DNA of 64,000 nucleotides from the NCBI RefSeq assembly GCF_031082405.1, contig NZ_JAVHJU010000003.1, positions 127,219-191,218 on the forward strand, written 5' to 3'. Below are positions 32,243-40,768 of this stretch, in pieces (position 1 is the stretch's first letter; every line of letters starts with the position of its first letter). This DNA is from Amycolatopsis sp. A133. GTDB lineage: Bacteria > Actinomycetota > Actinomycetes > Mycobacteriales > Pseudonocardiaceae. The notes under the pieces were generated by a model. It had not been told where the DNA came from. It was given only the letters and a program-made list of their open reading frames with translations, and did not search any database. The position numbers and the translations under genes were made by a program.

Positions 32243-32849
32243 GCATCGCCTGGGCGCCGTCGGGGACGCGCAGCTTCGTGCTGACGTCCCCGGCGTGCTG
32301 CCGCGCCGCGGCGGTGCCGATGCCGAGCAGTCGCCCGATCGTGGGCACCGAATGGCCTTCGGCCAGTAGCGCCACGACCTCGCGCTCGCGCTCGTTGAGC
32401 GTCGCCACGGGGTCGCCGGGCCGGGGCCGGGCCAGCTGGACCGCCACGACGTCCCGGTCCAGGACCGTGCCGCCGGCGGCGACGCGCCGCAGGGCGTCGA
32501 GGAACTCGCCGGGCCGGCCGACGCGCTCCTTGAGCAGGTACCCGGCTCCCCCGCCGCCGGCGGCCAGTAGATCACCCGCGTAGCCGTCTTCGATGAACGC
32601 CGAAAGCGCGAGGATCGCCAGGCCCGGCATCCGGCGCCGGGCTTCGAGGGCGGCGCGGAGCCCTTCGTCGGTGAACGTCGGCGGCATCCGGACGTCGACG
32701 ACGGCCAGGTCCGGCTCCGCGGTCTCGACCGAGGCCACCAGGTCGCCGGGGTGGTCGACGGCGGCGGCGACCTCGAACCCTTCACTGCGCAGGAGCAGCA
32801 CCAGCCCCTCGCGCAGCAGCGCGTCGTCCTCCGCGATCACGATCCGCAC
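32223..32849 (-). CDS. NarL/LuxR-type response regulator (orphan)
   Basis: A 208-residue two-domain regulator. The receiver has the acidic pair D8-D9 and the phospho-acceptor D52 in LAVVDVRMPP. The C-terminal LuxR helix-turn-helix is at about residues 150-205 (LNEREREVVALLAEGHSVPTIGRLLGIGTAAARQHAGDVSTKLRV). No histidine kinase gene is next to it, so its partner must lie elsewhere. GTG 32849 is the start. It overlaps the 3' end of the convergent oxidoreductase by 20 bases. Confidence 0.92.
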   Translation of the reverse strand: MRIVIAEDDALLREGLVLLLRSEGFEVAAAVDHPGDLVASVETAEPDLAVVDVRMPPTFTDEGLRAALEARRRMPGLAILALSAFIEDGYAGDLLAAGGGGAGYLLKERVGRPGEFLDALRRVAAGGTVLDRDVVAVQLARPRPGDPVATLNEREREVVALLAEGHSVPTIGRLLGIGTAAARQHAGDVSTKLRVPDGAQAMLSYLRA

Positions 32850-32914
32850 GGCGGCTGCCTCCTCGCGTCCACGTCACCCCCTGCTTGGAGGCACGCACGC
32901 GCGGGGAAAAGCGT

Positions 32915-33421
32915 TCAGCCCTGGCCGGACCAGCCGCTCAGCCGGGTCAGCAGGCGTTCCAGGACCTCCGGGTCCGCGGCGACCGGATCACCCGAGACGG
33001 GCTCGTCGACCAGCGTCCGGCGTTCCTGGCGCCGCGGCAGGCGCACCTGCCGCGCGGTCATCCCGCCCGGCAGCGCGAGTTCGCACCAAGTGGTGCGGCC
33101 GCCGCCCTCGGCGGGCGCGACACCCAGCCGTTCGCCGGGCCGGGCCTGCGGGTCCGGCCGCCCGGGGACGTCGTCGTCGACCTCGATCGAGAGCACCTCG
33201 GCGCGCAGCCGCAGCCGCAGCGTGACGAAGGCGGGCGCCTTCGGGTCGCTGGCGTCGACCACCGCCCCGACCAGGCGTCTCGCGGTGGCGGTCACCTGCT
33301 CCAGCATCGGCATCAGGGACCAGTCGGTGAGGATCAGGCGGACGAACAGCTCGGTGACCGGCAGCGCGCTGGGCTGCGCGACGAGCCGGATGTCGTCCAT
33401 CTGGGAGGTGTGCGCGCTCAA
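32915..33421 (-). CDS. Degenerate RsbW-like HATPase protein
   Basis: A 168-residue protein whose layout matches actinobacterial anti-sigma-like ATP-binding proteins. It opens with an RLVAQPSALPVTELFVRLILTDWSL strand-helix pair and continues to the GGGRTTWCELALPGG end region. The N and G1/G2 boxes that bind ATP in true RsbW kinases are hard to find, so it may bind without phosphorylating. TTG 33421 is favoured by AGGAAGG just upstream. ATG 33400 is an alternative. It reads leftward behind the azoreductase terminator and ends 65 bases from the response regulator start. Confidence 0.6.
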   Translation of the reverse strand: MSAHTSQMDDIRLVAQPSALPVTELFVRLILTDWSLMPMLEQVTATARRLVGAVVDASDPKAPAFVTLRLRLRAEVLSIEVDDDVPGRPDPQARPGERLGVAPAEGGGRTTWCELALPGGMTARQVRLPRRQERRTLVDEPVSGDPVAADPEVLERLLTRLSGWSGQG

Positions 33422-33499
33422 ACCCGACCTTCCTCACCCAGGTGCCGCCCGTGCCGCACCATGCCAGCCGCCCGCCGCGGCACGGTACCCCCCGCGCCG

Positions 33500-33571
33500 G
33501 GCCCCGCTGCGGTCGGGGCCTTGGGTGAGGTGCGGGGACGCCGGCCGCGCGCAGTCCGCCGCGCGGCCGGC
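33500..33571 (-). terminator. Two hairpins after the azoreductase gene
   Basis: A perfect 12-base stem, GCCGGCCGCGCG and CGCGCGGCCGGC with an 8-base loop, occupies 33540-33571, eight bases after the azoreductase stop. A second hairpin, GGCCCCG/CGGGGCC with a seven-base loop, occupies 33500-33520. Neither has a T-run, as is usual in high-G+C genomes. They should end transcription from azoR. Confidence 0.65.
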
Positions 33572-33578
33572 TCGCGCG

Positions 33579-34220
33579 TCAGACCCGGGCCGGGACCCAG
33601 AGCTCGTCGATGGCGCGTTCCGCCGCTGAGAGGCTCTCCTCCGCGAGCGGCACGAGGTCGGCCATCGCCGGGCGGACCGGCGCCAGCGTCAGCTCGGCCG
33701 TGATGAACCGCGGCTCCAGCCCGGTGAGAGAGACACCGTGCGGCAGCCACGGCTGCGCGTGGTCCCAGCCTTCGCGGGGCGTGCCTTCGCCGTAGCCGCC
33801 GCCCCGGCTGGCCACCACGACGAACTCGCGGCCGCCCAGCAGGCCGGTGTAGGTCGCGTGGTCGATCGACAGCCCCGGGGCGATGAGGTGGTCGACCCAC
33901 GTCTTGACGCTGCTCGGCGGGCCGAAGTTGTACAGCGGCAGGCCCAGCAGCACCGTGTCGGCCGCCTTCACCTCGTTGACGATCGCCACGGTCCGCGCCC
34001 AGGTCGCCGCCTGCTCCGGCGTGTGCTGCTCGGGCGGCACCTGGCTGGCCAGGCCGCCCGCCGCGTCGAGGTGCGGGAGCGGGTCGGCGCCGAGGTCGCG
34101 GTAGGTGACCGTGCCGTCCGGGTAGGCGGCGCGCCACGCGGCCGCGGCGCGCGCGCTGAGCCGGCGGCTCACCGAACCTTCGCCCTGGATGCTCGAGTCG
34201 ATGTGCAGGAGATGCGCCAT
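33579..34220 (-). CDS. azoR: FMN-dependent NADH-azoreductase
   Basis: A 213-residue flavodoxin-fold oxidoreductase of the AzoR/AcpD family. It uses NADH and FMN to reduce azo compounds and quinones. Visible features are the FMN phosphate loop HIDSSIQGEGSVSRRLSA at about residues 6-23, the GLPLYNFGPPSSVKTWVDHL segment at about 93-112 and RGGGYGEG at about 139-146. ATG 34220 is the start. It is divergent from a MarR regulator 82 bases away, a common pair in which quinones or electrophiles relieve repression. Confidence 0.93.
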   Translation of the reverse strand: MAHLLHIDSSIQGEGSVSRRLSARAAAAWRAAYPDGTVTYRDLGADPLPHLDAAGGLASQVPPEQHTPEQAATWARTVAIVNEVKAADTVLLGLPLYNFGPPSSVKTWVDHLIAPGLSIDHATYTGLLGGREFVVVASRGGGYGEGTPREGWDHAQPWLPHGVSLTGLEPRFITAELTLAPVRPAMADLVPLAEESLSAAERAIDELWVPARV

Positions 34221-34257
34221 GTCGTTAGCCGTCCATAGATCGTTGGTGCAAGACAAA

Positions 34258-34296
34258 CTATTGATAGCACATCGACCGTTGGGCTGCCTATATACT
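34258..34296 (+). promoter_or_regulatory. MarR promoter and short palindrome
   Basis: The region between azoR and the MarR gene holds a 10-base palindrome-like CTATTGATAG at 34258-34267, and TATACT at 34291-34296, a good -10 hexamer. TATACT ends only six bases before the MarR start ATG 34303, so the transcript probably begins at or next to the start codon (leaderless). The palindrome is a possible MarR site. Both roles are inferred. Confidence 0.5.
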
Positions 34297-34302
34297 GGGC
34301 GC

Positions 34303-34773
34303 ATGACCTCGCTGCCGGTCGTCAACCAGCCGCCCCACCGGTGCGGCGCACTGGTCGACCACCTCGCGCGCCGGCTGCGGCTGCGCAGCGAGTCGGTGCT
34401 GGCTCCGCTGGGACTGCGGCCGCGGCACCTCATCGCCCTGACCGTGCTGCGGGACCAACGCGGCAGCTCGCAGCAGGACCTGGCGAAGACCCTGGAGATG
34501 GACAGCACCAACGTCGTCGGCCTGCTCAACGACCTGGAGACCGAGAACCTGATCGAGCGGCGCCGCTCGCCGACCGATCGCCGCCGGCACGTCGTCGAAC
34601 TCACCGACGTCGGCGCGAAGCTGCTCGCCCGCGCGGAATTCGCGCTGACGGCGGTCGAGGACGAGGTGTTCAGCGGGCTGAGCGACGAGCAGCGCGAGGC
34701 GCTTTACGCCCTCCTGCAGCAGGCGACCAGCATGACGGGAACGGAAGCCTGCCGGGAAAGCCCGCCCTGCTGA
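34303..34773 (+). CDS. MarR-family transcriptional regulator
   Basis: A 156-residue repressor with the MarR winged helix: QRGSSQQDLAKTLEMDSTNVVGLLNDLE (about residues 53-80) and the wing RRRSPTDRRRHVVELT. The position of the -10 element suggests a leaderless mRNA. It is divergent from azoR and most likely controls that gene and itself, releasing DNA on contact with quinones or other aromatic compounds. There is no cysteine in the DNA-binding part, so sensing by ligand rather than oxidation is more likely. Confidence 0.92.
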   Translation: MTSLPVVNQPPHRCGALVDHLARRLRLRSESVLAPLGLRPRHLIALTVLRDQRGSSQQDLAKTLEMDSTNVVGLLNDLETENLIERRRSPTDRRRHVVELTDVGAKLLARAEFALTAVEDEVFSGLSDEQREALYALLQQATSMTGTEACRESPPC

Positions 34774-34777
34774 CGGT

Positions 34778-35389
34778 TCACCCGCCGGCGATGTCGCGGG
34801 CCAGCTGCCGCGCTTCCGGCAGCGTGAACTTCCCGGTGATCTGCGTGGCGCCGTCGGTGATGGCGGCCTGGATCTGCGGCGCGGTCAGCACCTGGCTCTT
34901 CACGACCATCGCGACCTGCTTGCCGACGTTGCGCCCGGTCCACTCCGCCCAGGCCCGCGCCCCGGCGGCGGTGAAGGTGAGGTTGACGACGGCGCTCCCC
35001 GTCGCGGGATCGACGCGTGCCTCGACCCAGCCCACGTCCGCACCGCTGAGGAAGCCCGGGCCGAGCAGGTACCGGGTGCCTTCCCCGCGGTCGCAGCCGA
35101 CCAGCGGGAGCGCCGGGTCGTCCCGGCCGTCGAGGGCATCCGGGACGCCCGGCGAGCAGTCGAGCGCCCGCGCGGCGGCCTCCTGCGTGGCGGCGTTCGT
35201 GCTCTGCCGCTGACCCGGTGCGCCGACCGCCGGTCCGGGCGGCAGCTCGCCCAGCACCGGCCGGAACCGCAGCCGCGTCCCGTCTTCGACGACGAAGCCG
35301 TCCCGCGACGCGTGGGCCCGGCCGGACACGTCGCCCTGACACCCAGCGGCAGCGGCGAGCAGGGCGACGGCCGCGAGGAGGATGCGCAC
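34778..35389 (-). CDS. SecD P1 head-like lipoprotein
   Basis: A 203-residue lipoprotein: signal peptide LLAAVALLAAAAGC with lipid cysteine C17. The C-terminal half has VVNLTFTAAGARAWAEWTG, NVGKQVAMVVKSQVLTAPQI and GKFTLPEARQLARDI, which match the P1 head domain of SecD in the SecDF export complex. Here that domain stands alone on the cell surface, without the membrane channel part. GTG 35389 is the start. It reads in the same direction as the CPBP protease gene upstream of it (ends 35396) and may share its transcript. Its role in export is unproven. Confidence 0.8.
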   Translation of the reverse strand: MRILLAAVALLAAAAGCQGDVSGRAHASRDGFVVEDGTRLRFRPVLGELPPGPAVGAPGQRQSTNAATQEAAARALDCSPGVPDALDGRDDPALPLVGCDRGEGTRYLLGPGFLSGADVGWVEARVDPATGSAVVNLTFTAAGARAWAEWTGRNVGKQVAMVVKSQVLTAPQIQAAITDGATQITGKFTLPEARQLARDIAGG

Positions 35390-35395
35390 AACCGG

Positions 35396-36010
35396 TCATT
35401 CTGGACTGCGGGCCCCCGGCGGGTCGAGGGGTTCCGGCGGGAAGAGGCGCGGCATGAAGCCGAGCATCAGCGCCGACCAGACCACGTGCGTCAGCACGGG
35501 CGCCTGCACCCCGCCCGATCGGTGGCGCTGCCACGCGAAGAGCGTTCCCATCACCGCCGACGCCAGTACCAGTGCGGGGTTTCTCGTCGCGGTCGTGGAA
35601 AGCACGTACAGCGCGGTCGAGGTCCGTGCTCCGGTCGCGTCGTAGAGCGCACCGCGGAAGAACACCTCCTCCGCCGCGCCCGTCACCAGCGTGGTCGCCG
35701 CCACCGAGGCCGTCGAGCCGCGGCGGGCGTGGTCGAGCACGCCGGTGATCGCCCGGCGCAGCGGCGGGATGCGGCGGGCCACCAGCGCGCACCCGTAGAA
35801 CACGCCGAACGCGCCGGCTCCCGCGGCCACCGGCCGGACGACGTCCCGGCGGCCCCGGGGCACCGGGCCGGCCGCGTGGGCCCCGGCGAGCCAGGTCGTG
35901 GCGACCGACGCCGTCAGCACGTGGAACCGGCGTGATCCGGGGCGGCTGGCCAGTGACGCGCCGAGCAGCCCGGACCCGGCGGCGGTCACCGCGGCGAGGA
36001 ACGGCTTCAC
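35396..36010 (-). CDS. CPBP/CAAX-type intramembrane metalloprotease
   Basis: A 204-residue membrane protein with about five hydrophobic segments. The EEVFFRG motif (near residue 115) supplies the glutamates of the CPBP family active site, and a later THVVWSALML segment contributes a histidine. Bacterial members are intramembrane proteases or abortive-infection-like proteins with mostly unknown substrates. It starts at GTG 36010, overlapping the upstream NAD-binding gene by four bases (GTGA), so it is the second gene of an operon. Confidence 0.88.
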   Translation of the reverse strand: MKPFLAAVTAAGSGLLGASLASRPGSRRFHVLTASVATTWLAGAHAAGPVPRGRRDVVRPVAAGAGAFGVFYGCALVARRIPPLRRAITGVLDHARRGSTASVAATTLVTGAAEEVFFRGALYDATGARTSTALYVLSTTATRNPALVLASAVMGTLFAWQRHRSGGVQAPVLTHVVWSALMLGFMPRLFPPEPLDPPGARSPE

Positions 36011-36903
36011 GTGGTCCGCCGGCTCTTCGCCCGTTCGCCCAGCGCCTGCAGAACGGCTTCGTCGTAGCCCATCGGCTCGAACTCGACGACCCGGCGGATC
36101 GTGTCGTCGCGGACGACGACCTCGTTGGTCATCGAGTCGATCAGCGCCCGGCCGGTCGTGGCGTCGATGTCGGTGACGAGCGACAGCCAGAACGAGGACA
36201 GGCGCGGGGAAAGCAGCGGCACCGGCAGGATCAGCAGCGGCCTGCCCTCGATCGCCGCGACCCGCTGCAGCATGTCCCGGTAGGCCAGCACCTCGGGGCC
36301 GCCGATGTCGAACGCCCGCCCGCCCGCCTCCGGGTGGTCGAGGACGCCGACCAGGTAGCGGACCACGTCGGCGACCGCGATCGGCTGGGTGCGGGTGTTC
36401 ACCCAGCGCGGGGTGACCATCGCCGGGAGGTGCTCCACGAGCTGGCGCGTCAGCTCCCACGACGTGCCGCCGTGCCCGATCACGATGCCGGCGCGCAGCA
36501 CCGTCACCGGGACGCCGGTCTCCCCGAGCAGCCGCTCGACCTCGCGGCGGCTGGCCAGGTGGTCCGACAGCGTGTCGTCGTCGTCCCCGAGCCCGCCGAG
36601 GTAGACGATCCGGCGCAGGCCCGCGCCGGCCGCGGCCCGGGCGAACGCCCGCGCGGCGTCGGCGTCGCGGCGCTTGAAGTCCGCACTGTCGAGTGAATGC
36701 ACGAGGTAGTAAGCGGCTTCGGCGCCCTTCAGCGCGTCGCGCAGGGAGCCGACGTCGGCGACGTCGCCGCGGACGGCTTTCCCGGCCCCGCGGTACTTCG
36801 CGGGGTGGCGGGTCATCGCGAGCACCTCGTGCCCGGCCGCTTCCAGCGCCGGGCACAACCGGCCGCCGACGAACCCCGACGCCCCGGCCACCAGCACCCG
36901 CAT
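36007..36903 (-). CDS. NAD(P)-binding atypical short-chain dehydrogenase
   Basis: A 298-residue Rossmann-fold protein. The nucleotide-binding loop is LVAGASGFVGGRL at about residues 4-16. The chain continues with LVHSLDSADF and YLGGLGDDDDTLSDHLASRREVERLL, which resemble atypical SDR proteins similar to YwnB- or complex I-associated NAD-binding proteins. The usual YxxxK catalytic pair is not clear. It starts at ATG 36903 and is the first gene of an operon with the CPBP protease and perhaps the lipoprotein. Substrate unknown. Confidence 0.85.
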   Translation of the reverse strand: MRVLVAGASGFVGGRLCPALEAAGHEVLAMTRHPAKYRGAGKAVRGDVADVGSLRDALKGAEAAYYLVHSLDSADFKRRDADAARAFARAAAGAGLRRIVYLGGLGDDDDTLSDHLASRREVERLLGETGVPVTVLRAGIVIGHGGTSWELTRQLVEHLPAMVTPRWVNTRTQPIAVADVVRYLVGVLDHPEAGGRAFDIGGPEVLAYRDMLQRVAAIEGRPLLILPVPLLSPRLSSFWLSLVTDIDATTGRALIDSMTNEVVVRDDTIRRVVEFEPMGYDEAVLQALGERAKSRRTT

Positions 36904-36913
36904 GCCCGCGACG

Positions 36914-37837
36914 TTAGCCGGGACGGCCTTCGCGCGCAGATCGTCCGCCCCCGGCGAAGCAGACGGCGGCGACGACTCCCGCGCACCCGGTCAGCTGCGC
37001 CCACCCGGGAGTCTCCCCGAGCAGGCCGATGCCGAGCAGCACCGCCCCGACCGGCTGCAGCAGCATCAGCGTCGCCCCGGTGGTGGCGGACATCCGGGGC
37101 AGCGCGGCGGAGATGAGCAGCCAGCCCGCCAGCTGGCCGACCCCGGCGAGCGCGAGCAGCCAGCCGAACGCGGGCCAGCCGGGTGTCAGGTCGAGCGTGC
37201 CGGTCGGGACGCCGAGCACCACGGCGACCACGCCGGCCGAGACCGTGGCCAGCACCAGCGCGTGCGCCTGCGTGCCCGTGCCGCCGCTGAGCCGGATCAG
37301 GAAGAGGTAACCGGCGTACCCGGCGCCGGCAAGCAGCGCCGCGACGGCGCCGGTGACCGGGTCCGGCCCGAACGAGCCGGTGCCGGCGAACCCGCCGGCC
37401 AGCACGATCCCGCCGAGCAGCACGGGCACCGCGGCGAGGAACCGCTTGGCCGGCCGTTCGGCCAGGAACACGAAGGCCAGCAGCGGCACGATCACCACCT
37501 GCACGGCGAGGAGCACGGTCGCGATGCCGGCCCCGACCCGCGGGATCGCTTCGCCCCAGAGCACGAAGTCCAGGCCGAGCCCGGCCCCGGCCAGCAGCGG
37601 GAAGAGCACCCGGCGGCGTGGCGCCGGGCGGGCCGTCCGCCGTTCGCGCCCGGCCAGCAGGAGCAGCACCGGACACGCGAGCAGGCAGCGCCAGAACGCG
37701 CTCGTGCTGCCGCTGACGTGCGAGACCTTGATGAAGACCGACGACAACGAGATGCAGAAGCTGCCGAGCGCGGCGAGCAGCCGCGGGTCGAAGCGGCGGG
37801 TGAAGGTCGGGGCGGGATGGGCCGCGGTCGTGGTCAC
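36914..37837 (-). CDS. EamA/DMT-family transporter
   Basis: A 307-residue membrane protein with about ten hydrophobic helices and two EamA-like halves (the first opening FCISLSSVFIKVSHVSG, the second LAGAGYAGYLFLIRLSG). Members export amino acids and other metabolites. GTG 37837 is the start. It is divergent from a LysR gene 73 bases away, and LysR-EamA pairs are common: the LysR protein probably activates this exporter when the compound accumulates. The cargo is unknown. Confidence 0.9.
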   Translation of the reverse strand: MTTTAAHPAPTFTRRFDPRLLAALGSFCISLSSVFIKVSHVSGSTSAFWRCLLACPVLLLLAGRERRTARPAPRRRVLFPLLAGAGLGLDFVLWGEAIPRVGAGIATVLLAVQVVIVPLLAFVFLAERPAKRFLAAVPVLLGGIVLAGGFAGTGSFGPDPVTGAVAALLAGAGYAGYLFLIRLSGGTGTQAHALVLATVSAGVVAVVLGVPTGTLDLTPGWPAFGWLLALAGVGQLAGWLLISAALPRMSATTGATLMLLQPVGAVLLGIGLLGETPGWAQLTGCAGVVAAVCFAGGGRSAREGRPG

Positions 37838-37910
37838 GCCTCCAGCGTGCGGGCGCCGACTGTCAAGGACAAGCGATTGTTTCTGCGGGGAATTCGGTAG
37901 CATCACTACC

Positions 37911-38834
37911 GTGTTCGGACTCGAGCGGATGCGGGCGCTGCACGCCGTCGCGACCCACGGCTCGGTCGCCGCGGCGGCCGCGTCCCTGCACGTCACGCCG
38001 TCCGGGGTGTCGCAGCAGCTGGCGAAGCTGGAACGGGAGGCGGGCCAGCCGCTGCTGGAGCCCCACGGCCGCGGCGTCCGGCTGACAAAGGCGGGCCAGG
38101 TGCTGGCCGGGCACGCGGAGCGGATCCTCGCCCAGGTCGCCGCGGCAAAAGCGGACCTGGAGCTGCTGCGCGAGGACGTCATCGGGCCGCTGCGGATCGG
38201 CGCGATCCCGACGACGGTGCACGCGCTGCTGCCGCCCGCGCTGGCCACGCTGGCCGACCGGCACCCCCGGCTGGCGGTGACGCTGCACGAGGGCGAGGCC
38301 GAGCAGACGATGCCCCGGGTGCTGGCCGGCGACCTCGACGTCGCGGTCCTGGAGAGCTGGAACGACCGCCCGACGGTGCTCCCGCCGTCGACGACGCGCC
38401 TCACGCTGTTCTCCGACGTCGCCGACCTCGCCCTGCCGGCCGGCCACCGGCTGGCCCACCGCAAGGCGGTCGACCTGTCCGAAGTGGACGATCTGCCGTG
38501 GATCGGCTGGAGCGCGGGTTCCGGGTGCTACGAGTGGCTGGTGCAGGTGCTGCGCAAGCAGCGGCTGGAGCCCCGGATCAGCTGCACGGTCGGCGGTTAC
38601 CCGACGCAGCTGGCCCTGGTGGCGGGCAACGTCGGCGCGGCGCTGGTCCCCCGCCTGGCCCGTGACCGCCTGCCCGACGGCGTGCGGATCCTGACCACCC
38701 GCCCGGCGCTGACCCGCACGATCCACGCGATCTGCCGGGCCGGCGAGGAGGACCGCGGGGCGGTACGGGCGTGCCTGGACGCGTTGCGCACGGCCTCGGC
38801 CCGGTTCGAGAGCGCGGGGCGGGCGGTCGGCTGA
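37911..38834 (+). CDS. LysR-family regulator next to EamA transporter
   Basis: A 307-residue regulator. The N-terminal LysR helix-turn-helix is clear (GSVAAAAASLHVTPSGVSQQLAKLE, about residues 18-42), and the C-terminal substrate-binding fold follows (GPLRIGAIPTTVHALLPPAL). GTG 37911 is the start. It is divergent from the EamA transporter and probably activates it. It is convergent with the second LysR gene, which ends six bases from it. The inducer is unknown. Confidence 0.9.
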   Translation: MFGLERMRALHAVATHGSVAAAAASLHVTPSGVSQQLAKLEREAGQPLLEPHGRGVRLTKAGQVLAGHAERILAQVAAAKADLELLREDVIGPLRIGAIPTTVHALLPPALATLADRHPRLAVTLHEGEAEQTMPRVLAGDLDVAVLESWNDRPTVLPPSTTRLTLFSDVADLALPAGHRLAHRKAVDLSEVDDLPWIGWSAGSGCYEWLVQVLRKQRLEPRISCTVGGYPTQLALVAGNVGAALVPRLARDRLPDGVRILTTRPALTRTIHAICRAGEEDRGAVRACLDALRTASARFESAGRAVG

Positions 38835-38839
38835 GCCGT

Positions 38840-39730
38840 CTACTGTGGACGGCTCAGCCGGGCGGCCATCTCGGTCACCAGCCGCCCCGGACGCCGGTGG
38901 TGCACCAGGAAGATCTCGCGCACCGGCTGCGCGTCCACCGCGTCGCGCACCTCGATGCCCGCCGGGTCCACGCGCCGCAGCACGCTCTCCGGGACGAACG
39001 CGATGCCCAGCCCGGCTTCCACCAGCGCCAGAATCACCTGGTAGTCCCGGGTTTCGTAGGCCACCCGCAACCGGACGTCCGCGGCGACGGCGAGCTGCTC
39101 GAGACAGGCGCGGTTGGGCACACCCGGGCTGCCGGAAATCCAGTCCTCCGCGGCCAGCTCCCGCAGGGTGAGCCGGCGGGCGCGCGCCTTCGAGTGCCCC
39201 TTCGGCAGGACCAGCCGGAACCGCTCCGAGCGCAGCAGCGACCGCTCGAGACCGCGCGGGTCGGGCAGCGGTGCGCCGGGGTACCGGTGGGTGATCAGCA
39301 GGTCCAGGTCGCGGGAGCTGACCAGGCCGTACCCGTCGGGCGGCTCCAGGTCCAGCAGCCGCAGCGCCACCGCGGGGTGGTCGCGGCGGAACTCGGCGAG
39401 CGCGGCGGGCACGAGGGTCATGCCCGCGCTGGCGAAGGCGCCGACGGCCAGCTGCGCCGGCTCCTCGTCGAGCAGGGCGCGGACCGTCCGCTCGGCGGTG
39501 CGCAGCTCCCCCACGATCGCCTCGGCGTGGGTCAGCAGCGCCTCCCCGACCGGCGTGAGCGTGACACCGCGGGCGTGGCGGTGCAGCAGCCGGGCGCCGA
39601 CGTCACGCTCCAGCTTGGCCAGCTGCTGCGAGACGGCGGACGGCGTGAACGACAGCCGCTGGGCGGCCGCGGCGATCGAGCCGGCGTGCGCGACCTCGGC
39701 CAGCACGGCCAGGCGGTGGGCGTCGAGCAC
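38840..39730 (-). CDS. LysR-family regulator next to threonine dehydratase
   Basis: A 296-residue LysR protein with a standard helix-turn-helix (GSIAAAAQRLSFTPSAVSQQLAKLE, about residues 17-41) and an effector domain. It starts at GTG 39730. A near-perfect TGCT-N6-AGCA palindrome lies in the 84-base gap to the divergent threonine dehydratase gene, the usual LysR target position. It shares strong resemblance in its DNA-binding part with the neighbouring LysR protein, which suggests an old duplication, although their effector domains differ. Confidence 0.9.
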   Translation of the reverse strand: MLDAHRLAVLAEVAHAGSIAAAAQRLSFTPSAVSQQLAKLERDVGARLLHRHARGVTLTPVGEALLTHAEAIVGELRTAERTVRALLDEEPAQLAVGAFASAGMTLVPAALAEFRRDHPAVALRLLDLEPPDGYGLVSSRDLDLLITHRYPGAPLPDPRGLERSLLRSERFRLVLPKGHSKARARRLTLRELAAEDWISGSPGVPNRACLEQLAVAADVRLRVAYETRDYQVILALVEAGLGIAFVPESVLRRVDPAGIEVRDAVDAQPVREIFLVHHRRPGRLVTEMAARLSRPQ

Positions 39731-39752
39731 GGGAGCCTCCAGCCGTAAGCGT

Positions 39753-39780
39753 TGCTAACGTCAGCATACGAGACGTTGCT
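39753..39780. promoter_or_regulatory. Candidate LysR operator
   Basis: TGCTAACGTCAGCA at 39753-39766 pairs as a palindrome at 12 of 14 positions. A further ACGTTGCT half site lies at 39773-39780. The block lies between the LysR gene (start 39730, leftward) and the dehydratase gene (start 39815, rightward). Function inferred from position. Confidence 0.5.
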
Positions 39781-39814
39781 GGTACTTACGGCGGCCCGCG
39801 CGCATGCTGGGGCC

Positions 39815-40768
39815 ATGATCAGCACTGCGGATGTGGAACGAGCGGCCGCGCGCATCGAGGGCCGGGTCCGCCGGACGCCGGTGCTCGCCGCGGACGACGG
39901 CGTGTGGTTCAAGCTGGAGCACCTGCAGCACACCGGGTCGTTCAAGGCCCGGGGCGCCTTCAACCGGATCCTCGCCGCGGGCGAGCAAACCGCGGTCGTG
40001 GCCGCTTCCGGTGGCAACGCCGGGCTCGCCGTCGCCTACGCGGCGCGTGAATTCGGCCTCGACGCGCGGGTCTTCGTGCCGGCGACCGCGCCCGCGGTGA
40101 AGGTGGCGAAACTGCGTCAGCTCGGCGCGGCGGTGGAACTGGCCGGCGAGAAGTACGCGGACGCCTACGACGCCGCCGCGAAGCACGCGGCGAACTCCGG
40201 TGCGCTCTTCTGCCACGCCTACGACCAGCCGGACATCTGCGCCGGGCAGGGCACCCTCGGCCTCGAACTGCTGGAGCAGGCCGGCGATGTGGACACGATC
40301 CTGGTCGCGGTCGGCGGGGGCGGGCTGCTGGCCGGCGTCGCCGCCGCGGTCGAGGGCCGGGCGCGCGTGGTCGGCGTCGAACCGCGCACGATCCCGACGC
40401 TGCACGCCGCGCTGGCCGCCGGTGCGCCGGTCGCGGTCGAGGTCTCCGGGGTCGCCGCCGATTCGCTGGGTGCGTCCCGGCTGGGCGACATCGCCTTCGC
40501 GGTCGCCACCCGGACCAACGCGGGCTCGGTGCTGGTGGACGACGCCGCGATCACCGAAGCCCGGGCGGCGCTGTGGGACGGCTACCGCCTCGCCGTCGAG
40601 CCCGGCGGGGCGACGGCGTTCGCCGCGCTGCGCTCCGGCGCCTACCGGCCCGCGCCGGGCGAACGGGTCGCCGTCCTGCTCTGCGGCGCCAACACCGACC
40701 CCGCGACGCTCACTTCCCCGACAGCCGCGCCACCACCGGGGCGAACTCCTCGAGGAACGCGCCGTTGA
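39815..40768 (+). CDS. Threonine/serine dehydratase-like PLP enzyme
   Basis: A 317-residue fold-type II PLP enzyme. K44 in HTGSFKARGA binds PLP, ASGGNAGLAVA at about residues 70-80 holds the substrate-binding loop, and VAVGGGGLLAG at about 160-170 binds the cofactor phosphate. It lacks a C-terminal regulatory ACT domain, as in catabolic and serine racemase-like members. ATG 39815 is the start. The last 18 residues (from TSPTAAPPPG) are unusual and overlap the convergent LLM oxidoreductase gene by 59 bases. The reaction is most likely deamination of threonine or serine to a 2-oxo acid. Confidence 0.88.
   Translation: MISTADVERAAARIEGRVRRTPVLAADDGVWFKLEHLQHTGSFKARGAFNRILAAGEQTAVVAASGGNAGLAVAYAAREFGLDARVFVPATAPAVKVAKLRQLGAAVELAGEKYADAYDAAAKHAANSGALFCHAYDQPDICAGQGTLGLELLEQAGDVDTILVAVGGGGLLAGVAAAVEGRARVVGVEPRTIPTLHAALAAGAPVAVEVSGVAADSLGASRLGDIAFAVATRTNAGSVLVDDAAITEARAALWDGYRLAVEPGGATAFAALRSGAYRPAPGERVAVLLCGANTDPATLTSPTAAPPPGRTPRGTRR

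Noticed and set aside
29543..32785. Long open frame antisense to the indolepyruvate oxidoreductase
   Set aside because: Composition is typical of antisense shadow frames, and the plus-strand protein is unambiguous. Its first part is an out-of-frame reading of the response regulator.
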